From contig BFEA01000397.1 of assembly GCA_003427395.1 (NCBI GenBank), positions 1,241,466 to 1,272,082 of the forward strand: DNA of 30,617 bases. Reading direction: 5' to 3'. The position numbers were made by a program, and so were the translations under genes. The notes under the pieces were generated by a model. It worked only from the letters and a program-made list of their open reading frames with translations. It ran no database searches and was not told the DNA's origin. The number at the start of each line of letters is the position of its first letter. The stretch's first letter is position 1. This DNA is from Chara braunii. Lineage: Eukaryota; Streptophyta; Charophyceae; Charales; Characeae. Below are positions 1-8,366 of this stretch, piece after piece.

Positions 1-112
1 GTGTGAGAGAGAGAGAGAGAGATTCGGAGTTCAGGATGGTGTTCTCTGGTGTTGAACGGCGCTGGGTTCTTATTGAAGTGTGGAAATCCTGTCTGTGGGT
101 TGGGTGGGCAGG

Positions 113-116
<4 letters not shown>

Positions 117-188
<72 letters not shown>
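117..188. repeat. (GA)n microsatellite
   Basis: An almost pure GA dinucleotide run of about 72 bases. Short reading frames through it give only Arg-Glu repeats and are not taken as genes. Another short GA run lies at 8-23. Confidence 0.95.
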
Positions 189-193
<5 letters not shown>

Positions 194-276
194 CACCAGC
201 AGCAACAGATGTCCATGACGGTGTTGGTCAGTTTCGCAGCTCAGGCTGGAGTGCTGTGGGGCTGAGCGGCGCGCAG

Positions 277-279
<3 letters not shown>

Positions 280-336
<57 letters not shown>
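280..336. repeat. (GA)n microsatellite
   Basis: A second near-pure GA run of about 57 bases, separated from the first by about 90 bases of unique sequence. The words 'gagcggcgc' and 'cagcag' recur around both runs, which suggests local duplication of the microsatellite and its flank. Confidence 0.95.
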
Positions 337-337
<1 letters not shown>

Positions 338-826
338 AGCAGGAGCAGATGTTCGGGAGGGTGAGTTCGAGCTCGTGTGTTCTGTGGTTTTGAGCGGCGC
401 CCAGTTTTCACGAACTGTGAAAGTCCTAGAGGGATTCCGTATATTATATCTACTGTTCATTTCAACTCGCCTAATTCGAAATACGCTGTAGGGCAGAGTC
501 GATGACGTGCCGGCCCCGGTTGAGGTCAAAGCGGGCAGGAAATCCTTTCTCTTCTCATCCTTTCTCAGCGCCCTTCTGAAGGTTAAGATTTCCAACTGAC
601 GTCGGTAGGCTATGGGCATCGCCATACCTGTCACGAAACCAGAAAAAGCGCGAGTGCATTTACCCACAGAAGATGGCTGGAAAGGTAACCCATGTACCGA
701 TGTATTTGGCCACCTTCTGCGGGAAGATGCACTCGCATTTCGTCGTTTCGTGAGTGGTGTGGCGCTGCACTATGCATGTGTCGTTTGTATTCTCATCATC
801 ATGAAACTTGGCGCCGAACTTCTTCT
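338..826. other. Unassigned sequence
   Basis: No coding region, RNA gene or transposon end could be supported here. The ATG-started frame at 612-950 runs through a low-complexity Phe/Leu stretch encoded by the poly(T) tract and shows no domain. Confidence 0.4.
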
Positions 827-850
827 TTTTTTTTTTCTTTTTTTTTTTAT
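827..850 (-). other. Poly(T) tract, possible LINE poly(A) tail
   Basis: A T-rich tract with two T runs split by a single C. Read on the minus strand it is poly(A), downstream of the LINE reading frame that stops at 1573. It is therefore a candidate 3' tail of that LINE, which would have a 3' UTR of about 720 bases. No target duplication was found to confirm the end. Confidence 0.3.
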
Positions 851-1171
851 AACTGTCATTATATTCCGAAACACATTCAAAGGAGGCCGGGGACCTCACA
901 ATTCAACCCGGAGTTATCCCGGCAGCATCAGCCGGTTTAGCTTAGAGTAACTGTTGTGGTCTGAGAGAGATTCTCTTCGAGCAGTGTTTAACGACTAAAA
1001 CTTATCCATTTTCTCTACAATTCCTCTGTAAACTGACATTGTGTGTAACATGACCAATTCTACTCAGTGTCTGCTACTCCAAGGCTAATGGGACATACTC
1101 TAAAATGCTCGACGTAATCAACACATTCTCAATTTCATATTATAAATTCAAACTTCAATCAGCCTATTACT

Positions 1172-1283
1172 AGAACCTAAAACAGGCCTCAAAGTTGTTT
1201 ATTGGAAATATAAGCCTTGGGCACTGGGCCCGTTTTTATTAATAAAAAAAAAAAAAAAAAAAAAGAACCTAAAACACAGGCCT
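1172..1283 (+). mobile_element. Tiny poly(A) retro-insertion with target duplication
   Basis: Two near-identical flanks, agaacctaaaacaggcct at 1172-1189 and a copy at 1264-1283 with two extra bases (CA), bracket about 75 bases ending in AATAAA and 21 A residues (1244-1264). Long direct repeats around a poly(A)-tailed insert are the signature of target-primed reverse transcription by LINE machinery. The body (1190-1243) is too short to classify. It may be a severely 5'-truncated LINE or SINE, or a truncated host transcript. Confidence 0.6.
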
Positions 1284-1572
1284 ACTCACGGCCCGCCAAG
1301 CTGTCTACTTTCGGCAGCTTGGAACTCGCGTTCCTTCAGTACCTGTGCCACTCTACCACCCACTGACCCCTGTGTGCCTCCTGCGGCGAGAACTACTACT
1401 ACTTTGGAGAACCGAGTGGCCTGGTTCCCGGTACTGTTCCTACCCGGTTGTACTCGACCGCTTCAGTTACCCTGAGTAACTGCCCCGTCCAGGGGCCCTC
1501 TTACCCAAGGGGCAAGGACCAGGCCCTTCGACCTGTGCACGCCAGCCAGTAAATGGCGGATCGTCCACGTAT
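1284..1572. other. Presumed LINE 3' untranslated region
   Basis: This follows the stop of the LINE C-terminal frame on the minus strand. It is GC-moderate with no recognisable gene. I assign it to the LINE 3' UTR by position only. Confidence 0.3.
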
Positions 1573-1902
1573 TCAAGAACCAGCGAATCTGCCTCCGACT
1601 CCCTTTCCCCGCTTTTGCTGTTTTCCTCCAATAGCCTCTCTCAGCCCTTGACTAACCACCCCTTTGATCTCTGGGTCTGAAAGGGGTCTGCCTGCGAACC
1701 TTGCCCTGTTCCTGTCCTTCCATATGCTCTCACATAACAGACCTCTCACAACCTGAGCCACGTACCCCCACCCTCGTTTCTTATACAAACCCTCCGGGAG
1801 GAAACCAAACAGTACCAACCGCTCCCCCCATCCTATCCTTGTGTCTCCAAAATGTTCCCAGTGTTGGCTCCACCATTTCCAGATGCTACGGGAATGTGAC
1901 GC
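1573..1902 (-). pseudogene. LINE ORF2 C-terminal fragment, 3' part
   Basis: This minus-strand frame encodes the extreme C-terminus of a non-LTR retrotransposon reverse-transcriptase protein. It has a Trp-rich stretch near SIWKWWSQHW, then CESIWKDRNRARF, which is typical of the segment after the zf-RVT zinc finger in plant-type LINEs. The frame is open from the left edge of the LTR element (1902) to the stop at 1573. It has no start of its own because the 13.7-kb element 1 cuts the gene here. The upstream part resumes at 15564 in the same frame once one copy of the ACGC target duplication is discounted. The family assignment rests on motif recognition by eye. Confidence 0.75.
1899..1902. repeat. 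Target-site duplication ACGC, left copy
   Basis: ACGC directly precedes the left LTR and is repeated at 15564-15567 directly after the right LTR. Only four bases match exactly. Ty3/gypsy elements usually give five, so a mutated fifth base is possible. The join keeps the LINE reading frame intact. Confidence 0.55.
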
Positions 1903-4237
1903 CCAACCTCACGCCCAGCGCGACTTCCTGATCGGAGTGGGATGTGGGCCTGGAAATGTGAAAAGGGGTGTGCCAAGGACTTTTGGGGAAGTGGGGGAGT
2001 CTTAAGGATATGAATGCAATTGGACGAAGAAGGGGCGTATGCGCGAGGGACTCAAGGTCCGATGGAACCGGGGAACTGTGGGCGACGGTTTACGGGGAAA
2101 TCCCTCCGCGGTGGAGGCGGTCCCGAAAAGTTAGGCCGTCGGGGGCCGCCACGTGGCGGAGGCCGCCGCGTACTTGGATTGGGCCTTTGGAATTCTGGAG
2201 TTCTCCGTTCACCGCTACGTCGGCAATTCACACAAAACGTACTGGGCCAATAGGGGGCTATGGCCGGCCACGGAACAACGCTGAGTTGATGATACGGGAG
2301 AAAAAGTCGGAAAGGAGGGAAACTGGTGGTGATGACAACAAATCCCGGGTGGGTGAAGTAGTAGGTGTGGTCGGGGGAAGGGAAATCAGAGCACCAAGGG
2401 TCACTAGAGGTGGGGCAGTGAAATTCCCGCGGACATAGTCGATTCTCCGTGTGACAGGGGTATCGCAGCCTTATGAGTTCGTTTATCCAAGGGGTGAAAT
2501 AATCCGGGTCTTAGGATAAGTCTGAGCTCCAAGATCGCGTCATGGTATCATCGTAGATGGGATAGCTCTGGTCGGGTTATCATCACCGCGCACGAGCACG
2601 TACAGGACAGGCGAACTTAGTTGCGCCTCATCGTGCTCGTACAAGATGACGGTTCCGCCGCGAATCTTTTTGGGTGGGCGAATCGATGCACAGGAATGCG
2701 TGTAGGGGCGCGACTCGGATCGCGTTTACATGTGTTCTCGCGCCGCGTTCGCAGGGCCAGGCTTCGGATCGTCTAATTGCTTCGTAAGTTTCGATTATGC
2801 AAGATGCAACCATATCACAACCCCATCGTGAGACAAGCAAAAACGAGAACAAAATCGCTATCGGGGCCAGATTCTTATCCCATCTACAGCTGCATCAGAT
2901 GCAGGCAAAGATTCGACACAAACAAAAAGCAAGGACAGGGATTCTCAGCAAAAAGATAGACAAGCAGGCATAACATCCATACATCCATACATTCGGCAAT
3001 CATACACATAATGCAATCGGGACAGACATCGCAAGGACAAGTGTGAGCAAAAACCCAAGCCCAGATTCCAGAAAGCCGAAACGAAAATAAGAAAGGCAAA
3101 CCGCCCGGAGCTGCAATCAAAATGTACGTACACAAATGAAAAGGGGGAAGAGACAAAGAAACAGAAAATCCGCGTCCATCGACCTCAACTCTCTCCTTCT
3201 CTCTCTCTCTCTTTCCGATGTGGATAGTCCGTCGTCACGCACCAACCCACGAAGTTGTCACCCCGCTTAGTCCTCCCGCACCCGTTGGACTCGCCCGTGC
3301 CCACAGTCCGTCGTGGCCCACGTCAATCCCGCGCGTTCGGCACCAGCCCGTCGGGTCGCCCAACTCTTGCTCTACTCACCTCTCACTTCGCTCGTGTGCC
3401 GACCCTTCCTGATCGCGCACCCCCAAGCTTCCAATGACGGGTTAAGAGAGCTGACTAATCGCGTAGCCAAAATTTATAGCGTGCATGCATGCGCGAAGAA
3501 CACGAAATTACCAGGACTTAGAGCGAGGATTAGAGAGGGATCCCCTGCGTTCTGCATTATCGGGCCACGGTGTGGGGGACGTAACCCTTCTCCACGCATC
3601 GATCCGAGCATGCAAGCCGCAGCCTACGAAAATTTCAGCAAAAAGAAAGAGGGGGAGGGCCGGAGAAACGAAGTGCAAGAAGAAAGATACAGTTACAATG
3701 GCGCCCGCTCAAAATTACAGTTACACACGCGATTAAGGACGCCCACTAATCAGAGTACCGTTGTAGCCGCATGAAGAGGCGCGTAGACAAAAGGCGCCGT
3801 GCGGCAGGAAAAATCCTAATTACTAAATTCCGAAATCCCTAAGGAAAGTCCGAAATTCCAAGAGCAACCGGGGCTCGACAAAATTCGAAAAAGACTCAAA
3901 ATAAAAAAAATTCAAAAGAACGAAGCAATTTCCCGTGCGATGTCCGCGCCCAAAAGATCAAAAACGAAGTGAAAGAAACGACGTCAACATTTATCAATCG
4001 GGCGCAGTGACGCGCCACTCATCCAGCCGACCAATCAATCAACCGGCCATCCTAGGACACACCCAGCTCCGAACCCTGCCACTCGAAAAGAAGCGACGAA
4101 AAAGACGAAAAAGAGAGGACATTGATGCAAATTTTCCACTGATCCCGACCTCCCATAATTGGCCCAATTTTCCCAGCTTAGGACCCCTCGTTGCAACCGC
4201 GAAGAAAATCGCGCGTTACAGAAAGTGGTTCGTCACA
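1903..4237 (-). repeat. Element 1 3' LTR
   Basis: This is the left copy of a 2.3-kb direct repeat whose partner is 13205-15563. In element orientation it begins TGTGACGAACC (ending at 4237) and ends near GTGAGGTTGG at 1903. By eye the two copies are about 95 percent identical and the differences are mostly transitions. Relative to the other copy it carries about 11 extra bases near 2845 and lacks about 37 bases near 3840. It contains a CT run at 3192-3214. Open frames inside it (for example 1968-2438 and 3313-3774) have counterparts in the other LTR, show no domain and are not taken as genes. Confidence 0.92.
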
Positions 4238-4246
4238 TATGTGACG
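4231..4246. repeat. Perfect 16-bp palindrome at the LTR inner edge
   Basis: CGTCACATATGTGACG is its own reverse complement. Its left half is the terminal TGTGACG of the LTR on the minus strand. Its right half lies in the internal region, exactly where a polypurine tract would be expected. No purine run is present. Confidence 0.85.
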
Positions 4247-4266
4247 CCTAGGGGGTTCCAATATTA

Positions 4267-4320
4267 GCAAGCTCCTGCTTGCTTGTTGACACGTGTCGAT
4301 TTCGCTAATCGATCGACACG
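4267..4320. other. Two adjacent hairpins in the element 1 3' region
   Basis: GCAAGC/GCTTGC (4267-4272 with 4277-4282) forms a 6-bp stem. CGTGTCG/CGACACG (4292-4298 with 4314-4320) forms a 7-bp stem. They lie between ORF C and the 3' LTR and could be RNA structures. No function is shown. Confidence 0.5.
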
Positions 4321-4484
4321 CAGAGCACTTCTGTCTATGCCACTTACCGTTCAATTGCATGTGGACGTCATTCAACGTGGCAACACTGGTCTTCTACTAG
4401 TTCCTCAGATTGGGCTTTCGAAGATTCAAGGACGGGACCTTTTTCGTGTCGTCGCCGCGACACGCGTCCATTACCGCTGCATCA

Positions 4485-5008
4485 TTAATTGACCGGGAGA
4501 GGGAAAGGAAGGCGATACACGTATGAGGGAGGGCAAGGCGGCTCCATCGTAAGCTCAGGTATGAAGCGCCCAATCGCGGTGAGGTCGTAGGGAAGATCTT
4601 GAAAGCAGACGATGCGATGGAAGCGGGGGAATCGCTGGCTGCTGCGGGGAAGGGAAGCGAGGTAGTTAGGGTAAAGAGAGACGAGGGTTCGGAGGACGTC
4701 TGTGCGGAACCGATCATGGTTTTCGCACGCGGGAAAGGTCCCCATAACGATGCAGTAAACCTCTATGTGGTTACGGCCTCGCCACGCGGCGCTGAGGAGT
4801 AGAACGTGGAGGGGGTAATTGGGGACAGCGCACCGAACAGAAGGGTGGGGGTGGACAGTCAGCTCTAGGCGGGCGGAGTAGAAATGTCGGAAGGTGGCGA
4901 TGGGGAAGGGATTACGGGGGAAGACGACGCAATGGAAAAACTGATTGAAAGAGAGATGGCTAAGGGGACGGTGGTATATGGATCGGGGACGAAGGGCGAA
5001 GCCCCTCA
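4485..5008 (-). CDS. Element 1 ORF C, unknown protein
   Basis: An ATG at 5008 opens an intact frame of about 174 residues, overlapping the end of ORF B by 49 bases in another frame. The N-terminus is basic and aromatic. A middle segment (about residues 55-110) reads as strands and helices: LHVLLLSAAWRGRNHIEVY, then GTFPACENHDRFRTDVLRTL. That pattern loosely resembles the strand-Gly-helix module seen in the element 2 ORFs, but the match is weak. There is no signal peptide or convincing membrane span, so an envelope protein is not supported despite its position after integrase. It is the last ORF before the 3' LTR and is not recognised as any known family. Confidence 0.5.
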
Positions 5009-6139
5009 TTGACACGTTGAATAATTGGGGGACGGGCGGAGGTGGAGGGGGACGTGGATCGGAATCGAGGTCGGCGCCTTGTCGTCGCGGCGCTCGAGGT
5101 CATGGCAGCAAGGTTCCCATGTTCCGGCTTGGGCGGCTCGGGATCCTTGGAAGGATCATTCGGTCTAGAGTCGATTGCCGGCCGCTTTCCCTCCGCGACC
5201 TCTTTCTTGTGCTGCACGGCAGCCTTAGGGTTCTCCTCCCGTCGATCCGGTCCTGGCACCCACTCGTGCTCGTCGTCGTGCGTTGGCTCCTGGTCGTCTC
5301 CGCTTTCCAGTTCTTTGTCGTCGTCTTCGACCTCCTCTTCACTTGGCTCGCCCTCACTCTGCTCACTATAGGCTTCCTCCTCTTCTTCCAAAGTCTCCTC
5401 CTCTGCTTCTTCTTTTTCTTCTTCTTTTTCAGCTTCCGCCGAATCTTCTTCTGCTTCGCGTTCTTCTTCATCGTCCTCGGCCAACCGGGCCGCTGCTTCC
5501 CCGACCTCTCTCCTTAATTCTCCTTCCGATTCCTTTTCTGCTTCCTCCTCCCCTCTCAGCGCCGCCCACTCGAACGCCGTTGGTTGCCGAAAGAAGCGGG
5601 GGTTAGTTAGGCTGTGGACGTCCAGGTTCTCGCTTCGAAATGGAAAACGGTCGTCTGCCAAGCGCTCCTCGATACAAGCCGACCACTGGAGACTCGGGGC
5701 GAGAGTCCTTGAGAGGGTATGTGGCACGGGCTCTTCGTCGCTCTGAGAGACGATATCAAGGGGGAGTTCGTCGGCTAGTCGCGCGATCACGATCGTAAGT
5801 TCGCGCACTATCTGTGATCGGTTTCCCCGATCCACTGCTCCAAAGATGAATCCCAGAAGGTCTCCTGCCACGTTGGTCCTCCACACCTGAATGATGAGAA
5901 GCTCCATAGTTTCTGACGCAGGCCTCCTATCGCCTTCCCACGTCCAGTTCAGATCCACTCGTAGTAGGCAGAACGAGAGCTCAACGAACTGCGCACGCCA
6001 CTGCCTCCAACGATCCGGATCAACGATGGGTACGGTTTAGCGACTCCAGGCGGAAGGAGAGAGGAGGGTAGTGAGAGGACTGCCAGAAGATGAGGAAGAG
6101 AGAGGCAGGCGAAAACGTCGAGATCGGTGCGCGGCTCAT
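4960..6139 (-). pseudogene. Element 1 ORF B, acidic protein of unknown function
   Basis: A long minus-strand frame (5958-4960 fully open, about 330 codons) extends upstream in frame to an in-frame TAA at about 6040. The best start is the ATG at 6139-6137, which overlaps the stop of ORF A as ATGA. It is one frame off, so a single-base frameshift near 6040 is inferred. The first third is mixed hydrophobic and helical, with QWSACIEERLADD resembling the C-domain signature of the element 2 units. The middle is extremely acidic (roughly 75 residues, mostly Glu, from about 5520 to 5300). The tail is Pro/Arg/Ser-rich. Codons in the acidic part are GAA/GAG-rich, giving a TTC/CTC-rich plus strand. Its function is unknown. 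Confidence 0.55.
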
Positions 6140-6618
6140 CTGCGCGGTTGGAAGGGAGCAAGTTCCGGGAAGACGACAGGTGGCTCACGCAGCGTCGTGC
6201 GCAGCACGTTGACCTCGATGTCGTCGACATGATAGCACTCGTCACCGTGCCTTGTGAGCCGTCGATCCCAATCAGTGGCCAGATCACGACCCCACTGGTA
6301 CAAGGTGCTTTTGATGGCGGCTTGTCGTGCCGAATCGAAGGCGGTAATGTCGCTGCTGAAGACTACCACGACAGACACGTGGCTAATTCCTGGGGCCGCT
6401 CGTAGTTGGAACGTCGTTGCCTCGGCCAGAACCACCACCTGGGAATCGCTTGTGAACCGGAACTCTGCCGCGCCGTACACACCCGCAGTGCAAAAAAACT
6501 GTGCAAGGCGCACGAAGGCGGGGCTGATCCGCGGATGATGCACAGGGCCGATGGCTGAGATCTCTCCCCGTGGCATCAACAACTGATTACTGAAAGCTCG
6601 CTCGATGGCGAAGCTCAT
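6136..6618 (-). CDS. Element 1 ORF A, unknown protein
   Basis: The ATG at 6618-6616 sits in ATGA, whose TGA (6617-6615) is the integrase stop. The context GCCATCGCCATGAGC is a good start context. The frame of about 160 codons is intact to TGA at 6136. It contains LLMPRGEISAIG near residue 15 and a strand-rich segment VSVVVVFSSDITAFDSARQA near residue 90, followed by a helix. This order resembles the N-domain of the unknown ORFs in element 2. No transmembrane segment or signal peptide is clear. The stop/start overlap suggests coupled translation after integrase. Accessory protein is the only safe description. Confidence 0.6.
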   Translation of the reverse strand: MSFAIERAFSNQLLMPRGEISAIGPVHHPRISPAFVRLAQFFCTAGVYGAAEFRFTSDSQVVVLAEATTFQLRAAPGISHVSVVVVFSSDITAFDSARQAAIKSTLYQWGRDLATDWDRRLTRHGDECYHVDDIEVNVLRTTLREPPVVFPELAPFQPRR

Positions 6619-7964
6619 GGCGATGGCGGTGGTGACGGGGTGGCAGAGAGGGAGCAAGAAGAAGAGGGAGATGGCGGAGAGTCAAAGTCGTCGTCGTCGG
6701 CTTCCTCAGAAAGAGAGACCGAGGGAAAAAGAGACGGAGCAAAGGGGAGGAGTCGAAGATAGGACGCGTGGCGTGTGATCGGACGAGCTGATCGACTGCC
6801 AGAGACCTCGGGGGCGGGACGCACGGTGTCCACGCCGTTAGGGCCGAGTTCGATCACGCGATATCGCCCGAAGAATCGTGGCGCTAGCTTACCCTGGCGA
6901 GCACATTTCCTTACTTGCACCACGTCCACCAATTTGTACCGGGGCCGCGGACCCGCATTCCCATTTCGGGCCTCGTAGCTTCGGACCTGTCGGCCTTGGG
7001 CTGGTTCGGTCATTTCTTGTCGTTTTCGGGCTAGCCTGGGCAGTGACTGTTCCATTAACTCTAGGTGTCGTTTGCCCTTGTCCCGAGCCGTGGCCCTGGT
7101 GGGCCGTTGGTTCAATGTAGACTCATCTAGGAGGCTTGGTATCGAAACGCAAGCGACGCTATTAGTCCTTAATTGGAAGGGGCTTAGCCCCGTCGATTCG
7201 TGGGGCGTTCCGCGGTGGACCGCCAGGATGTGATCGACGATATCGGGCCAGGGCCTCTGATCCCGTGCTGCGATATTTCGCCACAATGCTGTCTTTATCA
7301 CCCAATTAGCGTTTTCGACTAGCCCATTAGATTGTGACATGTGGGGTGCGGTGTTCCATATGGCGACGCCATGTAGGACCAGATTCCTTAGCACTTCTCC
7401 CCTTAATTCAGCCCCGTTGTCAGTAAGGATCTCTTCCGTATCCTGATGCATCCCGAGGAAACGGTTGACATATCGCGCGATTTCCGTGGCTTGCCGCATG
7501 CGACAAGGGTACGCCTCGATCCATTTCGAGAAATGGTCGACAAATACCAATAAGACTGAATATTCGCAACTATTAGGGTCAGGGGGCACCACTATGTCGG
7601 TAGTGTCCATACTCACTCTTTGAAATGACCGTTCAACAACCGTGGGCACTATCGATCTTGGTGGCTGAATCGGCGCTTTATCTGCGGCGCAGACCTGACA
7701 GTTGGCGACGATGTATTTCACATCGTCGCGGATATTGGACCAATACCACTCATTTTTGTCGATAGCGGACTCTGTGATTCGTACGGCAAAATAGGCGGCA
7801 GTTTCCTCGTGGGCTGTCTTAACCCAGTCATACCGCATGAACGGATGCAGTACCACCATCCAAATCCCACTGCCGTCCGTTTTCCATTTTTCTAGTCTAC
7901 CTTCTATCCATCGATAATCCCGATCCCTTTCGTTGGCCCTCCTCCGATCTTCCCTGGTGAAATC
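6615..7964 (-). CDS. Element 1 integrase
   Basis: This encodes a DDE integrase that would insert element cDNA into the host genome. The open frame starts downstream of TAG 7967-7965 and shares its frame with the PHD finger. Numbered from codon 7859-7857, the zinc-binding N-domain shows HEET (H17) and CQVC (C54, C57), but the usual second His is Tyr (AAYF), which one C-to-T change explains. The catalytic triad is D85 (SMDTTD), D147 (LTDNGAE) and E182 (GLVENAN), giving the canonical 35-residue D-E spacing. A GPY/F-like C-domain follows (LAPRFFGRYRVIE), then an acidic Ser/Pro tail. The stop TGA overlaps the ORF A start. No separate start codon is expected because this is part of the Pol polyprotein. 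Confidence 0.93.
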   Translation of the reverse strand, partial: DFTREDRRRANERDRDYRWIEGRLEKWKTDGSGIWMVVLHPFMRYDWVKTAHEETAAYFAVRITESAIDKNEWYWSNIRDDVKYIVANCQVCAADKAPIQPPRSIVPTVVERSFQRVSMDTTDIVVPPDPNSCEYSVLLVFVDHFSKWIEAYPCRMRQATEIARYVNRFLGMHQDTEEILTDNGAELRGEVLRNLVLHGVAIWNTAPHMSQSNGLVENANWVIKTALWRNIAARDQRPWPDIVDHILAVHRGTPHESTGLSPFQLRTNSVACVSIPSLLDESTLNQRPTRATARDKGKRHLELMEQSLPRLARKRQEMTEPAQGRQVRSYEARNGNAGPRPRYKLVDVVQVRKCARQGKLAPRFFGRYRVIELGPNGVDTVRPAPEVSGSRSARPITRHASYLRLLPFAPSLFPSVSLSEEADDDDFDSPPSPSSSCSLSATPSPPPSP

Positions 7965-8366
7965 CTAGAGGGGGTTACCTACTAGGGTGGCAATTAAGGC
8001 AATATGAGTCCATATTTCGGCCCTTCTAAACTTTCGGGTCTTTTCCAATCCTTCTGACGTGGCATCCAAAAAGCGAGCCTCGGTCGGAATCTTGTCGGTC
8101 CGGCACAAGGGGCACAACCACGGCTTACTATCGTCTCGGTATTGGATGCACGAGACATGGGCTCGTGCGACACACTGTCGGCAATCTATCCAATCCGCAT
8201 ACCCTTCTCCATTAGGTCGCATGGAGACCGAATCTATGCAGGAAATAGCTTCGCAAAAATAGCAAAATTTGTCAGGCAGGGAGAGGAGAGACGAAGAGGA
8301 AGGGGGAGAGAGAGGGGTAGTGGGGTTACCTCCATCACCCATCGCCACCGTTTTACTTCTTGCCAC
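7965..8366 (-). CDS. PHD finger domain in element 1 Pol
   Basis: This frame encodes a C4HC3 zinc finger: CYFC, then DCRQC, H four residues later, VSC, and finally WLCPLC (genomic 8264-8103). The Trp two residues before the last Cys pair is a PHD-finger hallmark. The spacers of 23 and 11 residues lie just outside the usual PHD ranges. PHD fingers typically read histone H3 tails. Here it lies between RNase H and integrase. A Ser/Pro-rich linker precedes it, and it stays in frame with integrase after a single TAG at 7967-7965. The RNase H frame ends at 8353, so entry into this frame needs a one-base shift near 8360, either a mutation or programmed. A role in targeting integration is inference. 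Confidence 0.75.
   Translation of the reverse strand: MARSKTVAMGDGGNPTTPLSPPSSSSLLSLPDKFCYFCEAISCIDSVSMRPNGEGYADWIDCRQCVARAHVSCIQYRDDSKPWLCPLCRTDKIPTEARFLDATSEGLEKTRKFRRAEIWTHIALIATLVGNPL

Noticed and set aside
3-393. Open frames through the GA repeats
   Set aside because: They encode only Arg-Glu dipeptides from a microsatellite and have no conserved content.
1895-1902. Left LTR starting at TGTGACGCCC (1895)
   Set aside because: It gives attractive TGTGACG/CGTCACA ends, but these bases are needed to keep the LINE protein frame and are not shared with the right LTR; the start at 1903 explains both.
2014-3774. Open frames in the left LTR, repeated in the right LTR at 13246-15065
   Set aside because: Both copies share them because they are LTRs; frames shift between copies and no domain is visible.
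4485-5008. ORF C as an envelope-like gene because of its place after integrase
   Set aside because: No signal peptide, clear transmembrane span or fusion motif could be seen.
4945-5606. Plus-strand and minus-strand frames rich in Leu/Phe or Lys opposite ORF B
   Set aside because: They are shadows of the Glu-rich tract of ORF B and of its pyrimidine-rich complement.
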